Assembly (NCBI GenBank): GCA_030762895.1
Contig: CM061063.1
Coordinates: 51,291,196-51,355,195, forward strand
Source of the DNA: Sophora flavescens
Taxonomy: Eukaryota; Streptophyta; Magnoliopsida; Fabales; Fabaceae
Direction: 5' to 3'
DNA length: 64,000 nucleotides
The translations under genes were made by a program, and so were the position numbers. Below are positions 10,551 to 23,041 of this stretch, in pieces. The first letter of the stretch is position 1, and every line of letters starts with the position of its first letter. The notes beneath the pieces were generated by a model. The model was not told where the DNA came from and made no database searches. It was given only the letters and a program-made list of their open reading frames with translations.

Positions 10551-12042
10551 GTCTGAAAATACCTCATATTAAATAATATAGTAATAAAATATCCATGTAA
10601 TGAATATAAATATAAATGAAAACCACAAGCCTCAAAACCGGGCGTCTAATTACAATCCGAGAAGAAAAAAAATACATAAACAAAAAGAACGCCATCAGCA
10701 CCCTCAACCATACTGCATTACTAACCAACTAGGCGATAAGAAGATAACTCATCGGGTCTCTGGGTCCTCAACAGCGATGTCCTCAGTCTCTGAAAACATT
10801 ACTTATAATGAGATATAAAATCCCAGTGATCAACGATACAGTTTTATAAAATATTTTCGAAAATAGCATTGTTCTCGATCAGTGGGTAACCGGAAAAACT
10901 GTCCATGACACCCGCTAATTTTACAAAATAATATATATAAAAGAAAATACTTTTAATATCAACAATAATTTCATCAACTCAATAGCATATAACGTAACAA
11001 TAACTCCTCTCAATACATCACATTCCATATACCAAATAAATTCTAGATTAACCCAAGCGGCCCGAAGACCTCCTAGTTAAATTGGTCTCTTGCCGGGCAT
11101 GCCATAAATTCACATATCACACGACAATGGTGTCCCATTGCCCACCCCTACTCACGAGGAGTATTTCGATGTCACCCTCCCTGTCGGGGGACATTTCCAT
11201 TTCGATACCTCCCATGTGCACATGGTGGTATTTCTCCTTTTTCTACACCCCAACCTGTGGCGGTGTTACTTTCGATACTCCTTTTTAGGTAGTATTACTT
11301 ATTTTCGACATCCCAATTATATGAGGATGTTACTTTCGATACCCCATTACGGTGGTATTACTTTTCGATACCCCTATCATAGGTGGTATTACGGCAAACA
11401 TCATCCAACATACTATAACTCAAACATGTCATGTCTCATGCATGTAACAAACTATTTTCCACGAATTAAACAAATAAATTTCTCCCAACAACAAGCAATC
11501 ACGAATATCACAATATATCATACATGAATAAGCACCTTACAACATCAATTAATCAACTTATTCCCCTTTTAACGAAAACCCCCAATTTTAGAAATTAGGT
11601 TACTGGCAATATGCATCAAATCAATTAAAAACTACCAATTTCATATGGTAATTCATTGTCAACACAAACAATCATATATACCATGGGAAGGGTTCGCAAA
11701 AAGTATTGTTACTCACCTCTCGAATGCCTCCAAAATGCTCTAAAAATTTTGTATGATAAAACTAATATTTCTGTAAAAAAAATCTTCTTCCCTTCAGTGT
11801 CACGATGGCACTACCAAAAAAAAGAAATGCGTCTCAGAAAATTCACTATGCGGCTCTTCCCAGTATTTGTTGTGCGGTGCACCCTTATGTTCACGTTGCC
11901 TTAACCGCAGTGTCAAATTCCCTGACGCGTTTCCCTTTTTCCATTTCATTATATATATATATATATATATTAAAACCTATGTGAATTTGTTTTTTGTTTT
12001 GGTAAAATCCAAAAATGAATAAAAGGCCCATGCACGTCACTT

Positions 12043-12106
<64 letters not shown>

Positions 12107-12260
12107 CATTCTTTAAAATAATTAAGTAATTTCAATAAATCCTCATACTATTAAATTTTTTACACTAAACCTCTTAATTATATTTTATTTGTACTATACA
12201 TTTTAATAATCAATATTTTTTTTATCAACTTAATTATAATAAAATTTCTAGGATGTTACA
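10414..12260 (-). repeat. LTR of gypsy copy D
   Basis: Full LTR on the minus strand, with the family's divergent tandem block carrying repeated TATCGAAA (about 11130-11400) and two TA microsatellites (10513-10547, 12048-12105) that inflate its length. Confidence 0.85.
12048..12105. repeat. (TA)n microsatellite
   Basis: About 58 bases of TA in the LTR of copy D; another shorter one lies at 10513-10547. Confidence 0.95.
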
Positions 12261-12276
12261 TTTTCTCCCCTCCTTA
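12261..12276 (-). other. Polypurine tract of gypsy copy D
   Basis: TAAGGAGGGGAGAAAA on the minus strand, adjacent to the LTR start. Confidence 0.8.
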
Positions 12277-12358
12277 AATAATTTCGTCCCCGAAATTCGT
12301 CTCACACTTACGCACTTATTTTAACATGTCATATTCAAAACAAAAAGGTTGTCATACC

Positions 12359-14402
12359 TTAGATAATAAAATATGGATATTGGCGTACGATGTCCTTCTC
12401 CATCTCCCAAGTGGCTTCCTCCGGAGTCAATCCTTCCCATAACACTTTTACCAATGGAATTGTCTTGTTCCTTAGAGTCTTAGTGCTCTTCTCCATGATT
12501 CGACTAGGCTTTGGCTTATAGATCAAATTATCCTTCAATTGTACAGACTCAGGAGCTATCACATGAGATTCATCAGGCACATATTTTGAGTTGCGACACA
12601 TGGAAAACATCATGAGGTTTGCCAACTGTGGCGGGAGAGCCAGTTGGTAAGCAACAGGCCCGACTCTTTTAAGGATTTGGAAAGGTCCCATGAAACTAGG
12701 ATCTAGCTTGCGGACTTTCATCGACCTCCCTACCCCCGTCTTAGGAGTGACTCTCAAAAATACATGCTCACTTTCCTGGAATTCTAGAGGCTTTCTCCTT
12801 TTGTCGGTGTAGCTCTTTAGTCTACTTTGCGTCGTGCGCATCCTCTCCTTAATCATTTTTATTCTCTCGGAGGTTTCCTGGACCAATTCAGGTCCTATCA
12901 AGGTTTTCTCACCCACCTCACACCAACATAAAGGGGACCTACACTTCCTCCCATATAGGGCCTCATAGGGTGTCATGCCTATACTAGCGTGATAATATTG
13001 TTATACGCAAACTCAATGAGAGGTAGGAACCTATCCCAACTCCCTCTTTCATCCAAGACACACGCTCTAAGCATGTCCTCAAGGGTCTGAATGGTCCGCT
13101 CTGACTGACCATCCGTTTGGGGATGATAGGTCGTGCTAAGGTTCAACTTAGTCCCAAAGGCTTGCTGAAAAGCTCTCCAAAATCTAGAGGTAAACCTCGA
13201 GTCTCTATCCGACACTATGGATGTAGGTATCCGATAAAGCTTGACTATTTCCTTGATATAGAGGTAGTCCAACTTGTCTAAGCTATAGGTTGCTTAATTG
13301 GCAAGAAGTGGGCAGACTTGGTCAACCTATCCACTATCACCCAAATGGCGTCTAAGCCCAAACGCGTCTTAGGTAGCCCCATCACAAAGTCCATAGAAAT
13401 TCTCTCCCACTTCCATTCTGGAATCTCCAAGGACTGCAACAACCCCGAAGGCTTATGATGTTCTATCTTAACCTTTTGGCACACTAAACACCTAGTTACG
13501 AAGCTAGCCACATCCTTTTTCATTCCTGGCCACCAATACATCCTCTTAAGGTCTTGGTACATCTTAGTTATTCCAGGATTTATGGAAAACTTTCCCTTAT
13601 GAGCTTCCTCTAATATCTTCTCTCTAAGGCTCCCCTCCTTAGGAACAACGATCCTATTCTTAAACTTCACTAGCCCATCAACAGACAACTCATAACCCTC
13701 TTGTCCCAACCGAGACTGCAACTCTTGGTCTAAAAGTTGTTCCCGCCTATCCTCGTCTCTAAGGTCACTATTAATTTCCAACCTATTCAACTTCAAACTC
13801 AAGGCATCTAAGGACACATCCAACACCTCCAGATTCATGTCCCTAAACTCCTTCATGAGGTTCAGCTCTTGCACCATCATGCTCGACACATGCAGGGACT
13901 TCCTACTCAAAGCATCCGCCACCACATTGGCTTTTCCCGGATGGTACTTCAACTCGAAGTCATAGTCCTTAAGGAAATCCATCCACCTTCGTTGTCTCAT
14001 GTTCAACTCCTTCTGGTCGAACAGATATTTTAGGCTTTTATGATCACTAAAAACTTCAAACTTTGCCCCTTAAAGGTAATGCCTCCAAATCTTAAGGGCA
14101 AAAACCACGGTTGCTAGCTCTAAGTCATGGGTAGGGTAATTCCCCTCATGTGGCCTAAGCTGCCTAGAGGCATATGCTACCACCTTGCCCTCATGCATTA
14201 AGACATATCCCAAGCCATTCTTAGATGAGTCGCAGTATACCACAAAACTCACTAAGGGATTCGGTATAGTTAAGACTGGTGATGACACCAATCTCCTCTT
14301 AAGCTCTTGGAACCCGTCCTCACACTTCTGGTCCCACACAAAAGGTTTCCCCTTCCTAGTCAACCGAGTCAAAGGTAAGGCTAATCTAGAGAACCCCTCT
14401 AT
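12359..14402 (-). pseudogene. Pol fragment of gypsy copy D (late RT/RNase H, integrase, chromodomain-like tail)
   Basis: Starts within the late RT/RNase H linker (LTRKGKPFVWDQKCEDGFQE) and runs through RNase H, the integrase zinc finger, the integrase core and the tail ending at 12359. Lesions seen against copies A and C: TAT to TAA after WRHYL near 14070, a 1-nt deletion near 13277 and another near 12978. The rest is close to copies A and C, so the truncation is not very old. Confidence 0.88.
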
Positions 14403-15311
14403 GATAGGGGTATCGAAAAGAAATATCGCCTTAATGGGGTATCGAAGGTAACATCGCCATGTGGTTGGGATGTCGAAAATGAGTAATACTACCTAAAAAG
14501 GAGTATCGAAAGTAACACCGCCATAGGTTGGGGTGTCGAAAAAGGAGAAATACCACCGTGTGCACATGGGAGGTATCGAAATGGAAATGTCCCCGACACG
14601 AGGGTGACATCGAAACACTCCTCGTGAGTAGGGGTGGGAAATGGGACGCCATTGTCGTGTGATGTGTGAATTTATGGCATGCCGGGAAGAGACCAATTTA
14701 ATTATGAGGTCTTCGGGCCGCTCGGATTAATCTAGAATTTATTTGGTATATGGAATGTGAAGTATTGAGTTGATGAGATTATTATTGATATATAAAGTAT
14801 TTTCTTTTATATATATTATTTTGGAAAATTAGCGGGTTCCATGGACAGTTTTTTCTGATTCTGTACTACTGAGAACAATGTTATTTTCGAGAATATTTTA
14901 TAAAACTGTATTGTTGATCACTGGGATTTTATATCTCATTATAAGTATTGTTTTTCGAGAGACCGAGGACACCGCCGTTGAGGACCCGAGAGACCGAGGA
15001 GTCATCTTCTCATCACTTAGTTGGTTAGTAATGCAGTATGGTTGAGGGTGTCTTGACGACGTTCTTTTTTTTTGTTATGTATTGTTTTTCTCGGATTGTA
15101 ATCGAGGCCCGGTTTTGAGGCTTGTGGTTTCTCATTTATATTTATATTCATTACATGGATATTTTGTTACTATATTATTTAATATGAGGTATTTTCAGAC
15201 TTTAAATATTTTTTTAAATTTTTCCTTATGAGATATATGTTTTAATTAAATGTTTCAAAGGATTTTTATTGATTTTATCTTGGGATTACTAATGTAACGA
15301 AGGGCGTTACA
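14403..15311 (+). repeat. Partial LTR of gypsy copy B (5' side)
   Basis: Plus-oriented LTR lacking its first part; begins inside the TATCGAAA tandem block and ends GGGCGTTACA at 15311. It joins copy D pol at a short shared CTATGA. Confidence 0.82.
14411..14600 (+). repeat. Divergent TATCGAAA-type tandem block in the gypsy LTR
   Basis: Roughly 35-45-base units centred on GGGGTRTCGAAA-RTAATACCRCC. The same block occurs at about 27705-27885, 34185-34360 and, inverted, 11130-11400, so it is part of this LTR family. Confidence 0.75.
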
Positions 15312-15633
15312 TTTATTGTATTAGAGCAGTTCGATTCTAAATCGGACTGTGGTAGTGAGACTTTTTCTAAAACAAAACTTGGGCGCATAGGATGCTTGTT
15401 AGAGTTATAAATACTGTTTGCTATTCTTTGGGATATTGGACATGATCAACCCAATATTTCATAGGTAGTGAGCAGATTTATAAGACTAATAGGCGAGGGA
15501 CGAACATTGCACTTGCAGCAGCTTTGGTTTGTATGATCAGAGCTACGCAAGGGCGGACGGAGGCTCTCCGTCAACTGTAGGGGAATAGAGATCAATCACT
15601 GATGGAGTGGTGGCTACCTAGGACCCTTAGCAC

Positions 15634-18007
15634 GTGGAACTTTTCGAATTAAAGAAGAATGATCCGCTATTATTCCGAGGCAGCTTAGAATCCGAAGGAG
15701 ACTTGATTTCTTTAACTCGTATAGGGGAAGAAGTTACTATATTTTTTGATTCAGGAGCAGCACTTTCTTTGATATATCCTTCAAGTGTGAAATTTGAGTT
15801 GCATATCTTTCATTTGTCCTTTGAGTCATGTGTTTCTAAAAAAAAAAAGTTGTAATTTAGGGTACTTGATTCTTTATATGATATTTTTGAATGTTGATGA
15901 TGAATTGATTTTAATAAATTTATTTTCCTTGAATCTATAAGGAATTATTACTAATGGTAGTTTTATATGTGCGTTCATGCTGGTCTTTTCTTGTTTACAC
16001 TATTCTCGTCATCTATACTTCTGCCAACACTGTCAAAACCCATTCCCATATCTAATTGAAATGTCCTATTAATTTATTTTTAATTCCTTCTGTGCGTGAA
16101 GTTCACCTCCATCGCATCGAGGCCAATTTATTGAATTGTAATTATATTTCTAACTTCCTCTGACTCATGGATTTAATTGTGGCATGAATTCTATTTTTTG
16201 TTAGTTCGAATCAAATTATATATTTAATATTTAAATTAAATTATGGTTCACTTTATAAATTTTAAAAATATGTTTGATTTTGTATTAAGTTTTGAGTGCT
16301 TTTAGTGGGAAAAGATGATGGGAGTATGAGGTTATATGTGGGCAATATGTAATTGAACAAAGTAACTATTATGGATAGGTATCTTTTACCTAGGATAGAT
16401 GAGCTTAGATCAATGGAGTAAATTAGTGGTTGATTCTAGTAAAGTAGATGCAGGGATAGGGTGAGAGAAGCCTAAGACAATGACAAGTGTGAGAAGTTTC
16501 CTAGAATTGGAGAAGTATTATAGGAAGTTATAAACGAGTTCTCTAGACTAGCCTTACCTCTCACCAAGTTGATTAGGAAAGGAAAATCTCTTGTATAGGA
16601 TACAACTTGAAGTTTTTAATGATTAGTAGAGCCTTAAACAGTTGTTAAGAGATAGAGATAGAGACATAGACGAAGAGTTAAATATAAGGCAAAGAAAGTG
16701 GATGAATTTCTTAGGAACTATAATTTTGAGTTGAAGTATAGTCCGAGAAAGGTTAATGTAGTGGTCGATACTCGGAGTAGGAAATTTCCGCACAAGTCTA
16801 ACTTGAAGTTGCAAGAGATGAACCTAATAGAAGAGTCTAGAGACATGAATTTGGATATCTTTTTAAGGCTTAAAACTTGGAATTGAATAGGTTGAAAATT
16901 TGTAGTGACCTTAGAAAATAGATTAAGCGAGTGTAGTTTTTAAACTAGGATTTGAAATCTCTTTTGGATCAAGAGAATTATGTGTTATATAATAATGGTG
17001 TAGTGTTGTTTAAGAATAGGATCATTGCCCCTAAGGAGGGGGGCCTTAGAAAAAAAAATGTTAGAAGAGACACAAAGAAGAATGTTAACCATGTGTCTAG
17101 GAATAACCAAGAAGCATCAAGATTTAAAGAAGTATTAGTGGACGGGAATAAAAATAGAAGTGAGATTAAAGAATTTTATATATATGTTCAAATTTTATTA
17201 TAATGTTGTAATTTTGTTTTATAATTTTTAGAGGATCACTTTCCTTGAAATTTCAAATTGCTTCTCAAGTGACAAAGTAGTAATCGCGATTGATGTTCCC
17301 CTATGATTTGTTTTCCATATAGATTAATTGCATGTCTAATCCTAACAAACTTATATTTCTTAACAAAAAGTGAAAAAATGTTATTTCTTATTTGTATGTG
17401 CCTACTCAAAGATCGAGATTGAATTGGTTTCTTATACTATTGTGGTGTTAATTTTTACAGTTGTTTTTGCATAATGTCTGCACAGTTTAATTGTAATTTT
17501 GTTAAAAATTATTCTCCATTTTGTTATCACATATTTTTTTTTTAGTAAGATCTTCTTGTCAACATAAAGTGAAACTATTTCTTCCTCTTTTGAAATTATC
17601 ATTTTGGGATAGCTAAAAATTAGTATGTGAACGTGCTACTGCTTCACATTTCTTTATTTATAAAATTTATAAAATTCCTCAGTTTTGTGTAGAATATAAG
17701 AAATTTGGTATAGAGTTCGAAAGAGATATTATATCTACGTGTGGATGATATAAAATATTACATCAATTTCTTTTATGGATTGTTTGATAAATTTAATTTG
17801 TGAGAATGCTTATAAAGATGAAAGTGTAGAATATGAAGGTGTTTTAATTATAGGCGGATGGATAGAAACAAATGCTTAAGTGCATGATTTTATTATATAA
17901 ATGTTATTATTGACTTCATTTTAAAATTTTTTTTCTTTAAAAAATATTTTTTTTTAAGTTAAGGGGCCATGAATTGTACATTTATTATCTGGTGGAATAT
18001 TTAATGA

Positions 18008-18071
<64 letters not shown>

Positions 18072-18682
18072 TAATGATGTGATTAGGAATGTAGATCCCC
18101 TTTTATGATAGTGCGAAGTAGGTGAGAAGACATTGTTAAGATCAGATTTAATCAAAGAGATCGCAGTTAGGATTAATAATTGAGGGAAAGATGCTCATTG
18201 CGCCTAGAATAGATAAAAAGTGTTATGTCGACAAGAAAAGAAAGCATTTAGAATTTTAGGAAGAGGAACATGTGATCTTGAGAGGCACTCTTAAGTTTTG
18301 GATGGGGTGGTCAATGTCATTCAAAAAACTGACTCTTTGTTTCATGGGACCTTTCCTAATTCTCAAAAGAGTTGTGCCCGTTGCTTACCAATTGACTCTT
18401 CTGCCACAATTGGAAAATCTTCATGATGTTTTCCATGTGTCACAACTTAGAAAATATGTACCTGATGAGTCTCATGTGATAGCTCCTGAGTCTTTACAAT
18501 TGAAGGATAATTTGATCTCTAAGCCTAGGCCTAGTCAAATCTTGGACAAGGGCACAAAGACTCTAAGGAACAAGACAATTCCATTGGTGAAAGTGTTATG
18601 GGAAAGGATTAACTCCGAAGGAAAGTACTTGAAAGATAGAAGAGGACATCGTATGTCAATACCCAGATCTTGTTGTTTAAGG
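15634..18682 (+). pseudogene. gag-pol remnants of gypsy copy B
   Basis: Recognisable pieces only: protease (TIFFDSGAALSLIY near 15745), RT fragments near 16310-16580, the RNase H/integrase linker (FELKYSPRKVNVVVDTRSRK near 16725), the pre-integrase segment (VLFKNRIIAPKEGGLRKK near 17000) and the C-terminal tail at 18272-18682 (MGPFLILKRVVPVAYQLTL, LHDVFHVSQLRKYVPDESH). Much of the RT and integrase core is gone or unreadable. This is the oldest copy of the family in the window. Confidence 0.8.
18010..18071. repeat. (CA)n(TA)n compound microsatellite
   Basis: About 20 CA units followed by about 10 TA units inside copy B. Confidence 0.95.
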
Positions 18683-19453
18683 TAAGGTATCCTTATGTTT
18701 GGTTTTCAACATATGTTACAATATGTGTGTGAGTATGTGATGAATTTCGGGGACGAAATTCTCTAAGGAGGGGAGAAATGTAACATCCTAAAAATTCAAA
18801 TGTAATTATTTTAATAAAAAAAAAGGGTAGTACAAGAGTTTATTATAATTGTTTTCTTTATAATAAAAATTCAGTGGGTTCCACAATAATGTAAAATAGA
18901 TTTTAAAAAAAAATAAAAGAAGGATAAGAACCTACCCTGGACTAAATTATTGCGGCAATAATTATAGGAAACATAAGCATATCAAGGCCCATGCTGTATT
19001 ACCCATTATAAATAGATAGTTTGAGTGTTTTAAGCTCAATTTCGCATAATATGACTAGATACCTAACTTCAAATGGATATTTCGTAACCAAAGAGAACTT
19101 GCTTGAATTCGAGATATGCATAAGAAATATATCCATGTCTCTTATCTTTCCAAATACACCAAATTCGTCCAAATTGGATTCTTGTAGCTCAAGTTATGAC
19201 CAAATTCGTACACACTATTCCTGTTCCAGCGCCAGAACCGTTTTTTTAAATTCTATCCACGTTTTTTACTATCTAAACGTCGGTTTAAGATTTTCTGGTC
19301 TTCATAAAAGTTGTAGACAATTCTTTTACCTTTCCAACGATATAAAATTTATAATTTTTGAATGTCTATAACTCAAGATATGTGCGAAATACAGCACCAT
19401 ATGCAGAGTAAGCGGGCTTAGCACGTTTTTACACGTTTTGGGCTATTGGGGGC

Positions 19454-19463
19454 TCTATAAATA
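19454..19463 (+). promoter_or_regulatory. Putative TATA box of the gypsy LTR
   Basis: CTATAAATAG after GGGGGCT, conserved in the other LTR at 33635-33644. This is a plausible U3 core promoter. Confidence 0.6.
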
Positions 19464-20125
19464 GAATTTTAACACTCTTAGGGTGCGTTTTTGAACCCTA
19501 ATTACACCTAAAAACTCAGAAACGTCTAAGAAGAGAATAAATTCAAGGATTAAGAAGAGATAGTTGTGGAAGAGGGAGTCTAGGAAGAGGAAGATGATGA
19601 TAACTCTTGACAAACGTTAGGCTTCTGATGTCGTGCGAGCTGCGGATGCACGCTCTTGCGATTCCGGCAAGTGTACCGGATTGCCGTCAAGTAATAAAAG
19701 ATATCGAACCCACAGAGACTGTGTTCCCGAATCGCAATCGGTTTTCGAATCGATTAGATCTGGACTGTTTTGAGTGAAAATGATTTTGAATTTGCAATTA
19801 AAAGATAGATGAGCAGAAAACAAATGTTTTTGGGGTTTTCGATTTAAATGGATTCCTAGGGATTTGGGTTACCTTTGAGGTTGTTTATGTTGCTAATCTG
19901 ATTTACCTTTGTTGATTACCGAAATTGCCTTGAAGGCGAGTTTATCCTCTAATAGCTTAAGCTCCCTCTCGGGTTACAAAAGTCGTGCCCAATTGACCCG
20001 ACCCCTACTCTCGTGGTAGTCGATCCCATATTGGACCCTTTGCGTTCCGTGACAACTCGTTGCTCCTCAAGGGACGGCTTCTAACTCTCGTGATTTCAGT
20101 CCCAAGTCTGACTTCTATAGGTCCG

Positions 20126-20300
20126 ACACCTAAGTTCACCGCTAGGTTCCTCCTTATAATGTCTAAGTCATGCAAATAACCTAAGTTCACCGCTAGGTTC
20201 CTCCTTAGATCATCCACATCTCACAAACCAGTGGCCGCCGGGCTTTACGAGTGAAACACCCTAGAAATCCTAAGTTCACCGCTAGGTTCCTCCTTAGAAC
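20126..20300 (-). repeat. Three direct repeats in the Athila-like LTR
   Basis: A 28-base unit starting CCTAAGTTCACCGCTAGGTT occurs three times with spacers of about 24 and 63 bases. The same array is in the other LTR (about 26067-26240). Confidence 0.85.
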
Positions 20301-20616
20301 GTCTACGTCACGCAAATAAGCGGTTACCGAAATTTATGAGTGATTAACACACTAGAAATCAGATCTAAAACAATAATGAAATCAACAACGAGTTTACATC
20401 AAATCAACATCATTTACAAACCTCGGGCAGAGCCCTAGTCCCTAGAAACAAACTACTACTCCAGTCTTGCCATGGAGATGACAAGCTGGGTTGACAACAT
20501 AATGAAAATACAAAAATCAGAGAAGAGAAGAGAAGAGGAGAAGAGATCTATGCCTAAGTCCTAGTTGTTATGGATCTCCTCCAATGTGTGATCTCCTCAG
20601 ATCTGATGCCTTGATC

Positions 20617-20627
20617 CTTATTTATAG
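20617..20627 (-). promoter_or_regulatory. Putative TATA box of the Athila-like LTR
   Basis: CTATAAATAAG on the minus strand; the equivalent in the 5' LTR is at 26546-26556, the one that would drive transcription. Confidence 0.5.
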
Positions 20628-20699
20628 AAATGGGGAAGTTAGAGTCCCAAACCAACTCAAAATCTGGTCTATTTCGGTTTCTTCAGGTCCAAGTAATGC

Positions 20700-21000
20700 G
20701 CGTCACGGCCGTGATGGCCATCACGGCCAGGCCGTGACGGTCTCTGCTTCTCGGTTGCTCTGCCAAATTCCAGTCTCTCGCGAGGCGAGACTATGCTAGC
20801 GTCGCGAGCCCTCTTTTATGGCCGTGAAGAATTTCACTGCTGGGCCGTGATGTGCTCTGACTTGTGGTGGTTTTGGGTCACGGCCGTGATGGCTATCACG
20901 GCCAGGCCGTGACGAACTCGACTTGGTCTTTGTTCCTTTTCAGTTTTGCTCGATCATGGCCGTGATGGGCATCACGGCTAGGCCGTGATGGGCTCTGTTT
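20700..21000. repeat. GGCCGTGA palindrome modules, 3' LTR
   Basis: Four modules (about 20704-20743, 20820-20855, 20879-20918, 20953-20992) of the form TCACGGCCGTGA, 2-6 bases, TCACGGC, YA, GGCCGTGA, separated by unrelated spacers. The second is degenerate. Confidence 0.85.
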
Positions 21001-21215
21001 GTCTCATTTTCTTCAGTTTTAAAGCTCCATCTTCATCCAAACTTCATCATGGTTGATCTTGAGCATTTTACCCTTGATATCTGCAAAACAACACACGAAA
21101 ACCGCCTTACCCGTTCCAAAGGAAAATTAACCTAAAATCTAATAAAAATATGCCTAAACTACATGAAAATGCATGCAAAATGATGGACAAAGATGATGTG
21201 GAATCACACTCATCA

Positions 21216-22600
21216 AATCACCCCAAGCTTAAAACTTTGCTTGTCCTCAAGCAATTACTCAGGACATAAGATAAAAATCATTCAAATCATGGATAGTGAA
21301 CCAAAAACCCTAGAAGCTAATCCAAGTAATAGGCATTTTTAATAAGCACTTAAGAGATAATCAAGTTCAAGTCCAATTAGAAGCTTAGGTTCTTCAAGTT
21401 CATATCCTCGCTGATTTGGGCACTCATCTTACCTCACTCAAGTGTTTTAGGGTTTATGACAATTCACTCCATTTCCTCAAGGAAAGTATTTTACCATAGG
21501 CTTGACTATTAACCAAATCTCCACTTTATTAATGAAAACACTTAAGAATCAAGAGGTCTTTTCCTTTGGTTGTAATGTGGCCATGGGATTTATTGTAAGG
21601 TGGGAAAATCAAGGAAAAGGAAATTTCAAGAAGGCTAGACAGATTATCAAACATTACAAAGCATGACACCTTCTAAAATACCTTTTAGGGGTTTTGATTT
21701 ACTTCTCCACCTTTCTTCCTTCTTTTTTTTTTTTTCTTTTTTTGTCATCCCCTTCTCCATTTTTTTTCTTTGTGTTTATTTCATTTTATTTGTTTGGAGA
21801 AGGGGAGATTTATAGCTCAAGAGAAATTACTTTCTAACTTTTTTTTCATCCCATACTTTTTCCAACTACCAATTACCCTTTTTGTAATACTTTAAAAGGT
21901 GCCATACCAAGCATTATGTATCAAAGCAATTCAAGGTACCAAGAAAAGTATTTTTTTTCTTTAGGCTCAAAATTGGGCAACTAAGGGGTAGCATTTATCA
22001 TTCAAAGCTCGGGAGGCCGGAAAAATACCTAGTGCCTCAATCATTTCAAAAAATGTTTTCAGAAATTTTTAAGTTTTGAAATGGTTTCAAGTCAAGTTCT
22101 AGAAAATACAGTCCATGAGGAATTAAATCACTCTATCACAAGAAATGGGGTAGATTTAGTGAATACCCCTATTTGGCTCAAAATCTTACATTTAGTAGTT
22201 CAAAAATCAGTGAGGTACACAAATCTAAGGAACCACATGCTAATTATCAACTATCAAATGACTATCTCAAGAAATTTCATTTTTAGCCATATCACAAGAA
22301 TAATGAAAAATTGGGTTCAAAATTCACTATCTCAATTCATTTGGCTCCAAGTTCTCACAATCGGATGCATGTTCTAAGTGAGGGGCAATCTAAAGAATGT
22401 GATCATACCAATCTATGCCTATGAGAATGCAATATGAATGCAACAATGCAAATGCAAAAATAAATACCCCTACCCCAAGCTTGATTACTTACATTGTCTC
22501 CAATGTAAATAATCAAGTCGGAGAGAGGAGAAAAATGGAACAACTTACCGAGTCGGTAGCGGGTGTTGGCTTCACATTCCAGTCAAAACTTGGGTGGAAA
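21216..22600 (-). other. Noncoding internal region of the Athila-like element
   Basis: Begins at the polypurine tract (about 21216-21235) next to the LTR. No conserved ORF; A/T-rich with pyrimidine runs near 21720-21780. A long untranslated 3' region is common in such elements. Confidence 0.6.
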
Positions 22601-22840
22601 TAGTATCACGGCCGTGAGGCTCTTCACGGGCAGGCCGTGATCGTTTCTGGTCCTCAGGAGTTGCCCTGTCACGGCCGTGATCTACATCACGGCTAGGCCG
22701 TGATGCTCTCTGATTTCGGCATCCTACTCATCACGCCCGTGATGGTTGTCACGGCTAGGCCGTGATCCTTTCTGTGCTCTTGTTTAGTTCATCACGGCCG
22801 TGACCACTGTCACGGCCAGGGCGTGATGGCCTCTGACTTT
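22601..22840. repeat. GGCCGTGA palindrome modules, internal region
   Basis: Four further modules (near 22607, 22673, 22731 and 22793) like those in the LTRs but with different spacers; each is followed by a short GCTCTG- or TTTCTG-type tail. Confidence 0.85.
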
Positions 22841-23041
22841 ATCTTTTTTTTTTTTTTGCTCTTCTTCTCTTTCTCAACCTGAAAACACTAGACAAACCTA
22901 TTAATGATATTTTTGCCTCTTGATCTTCTCAAATTATTCAAGAGGTTAAATCAAAAACAAAAGGAAAAAGGGAAAGAAAACTTGGGTTGCCTCCCAAGAA
23001 GCGCTTATTTATGGTCTTAAGCTTGACCATACTTCCTTCAA

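Larger units (their letters stand above)
10414..14402 (-). mobile_element. Ty3/gypsy chromovirus-type retrotransposon, copy D, 5' truncated
   Basis: Minus-strand pol (14402 down to 12359), polypurine tract (12276-12261) and 3' LTR (12260 down to 10414, 1847 bp, TGTAACATCC...GGGCGTTACA). Everything upstream of late RT is missing: at about 14402 the sequence switches to a plus-oriented LTR of the same family. Confidence 0.85.
15312..18778 (+). mobile_element. Internal region of gypsy copy B, heavily decayed
   Basis: Follows a complete LTR end and a mutated PBS (TTGTATTAGAGC near 15317), and ends with polypurine tract TAAGGAGGGGAGAAA at 18764-18778. It is about 1.4 kb shorter than copy C, with many deletions, and carries a (CA)n(TA)n tract. 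Confidence 0.82.
19626..21215 (-). repeat. 3' LTR of the Athila-like element
   Basis: 1590 bp. Contains three copies of CCTAAGTTCACCGCTAGGTT (starting near 20126, 20178 and 20269) and four GGCCGTGA palindrome modules (20700-21000). Confidence 0.88.

Noticed and set aside
10600..11904. ORFs of 68-129 codons in the gypsy LTR
   Set aside because: They come from the TATCGAAA tandem block and are repeated in all LTR copies with no conserved frame.
20126..20300. CRISPR-like direct repeats
   Set aside because: Three repeats with unequal spacers inside a plant LTR; same array in the sister LTR; no CRISPR context in a plant nuclear genome.
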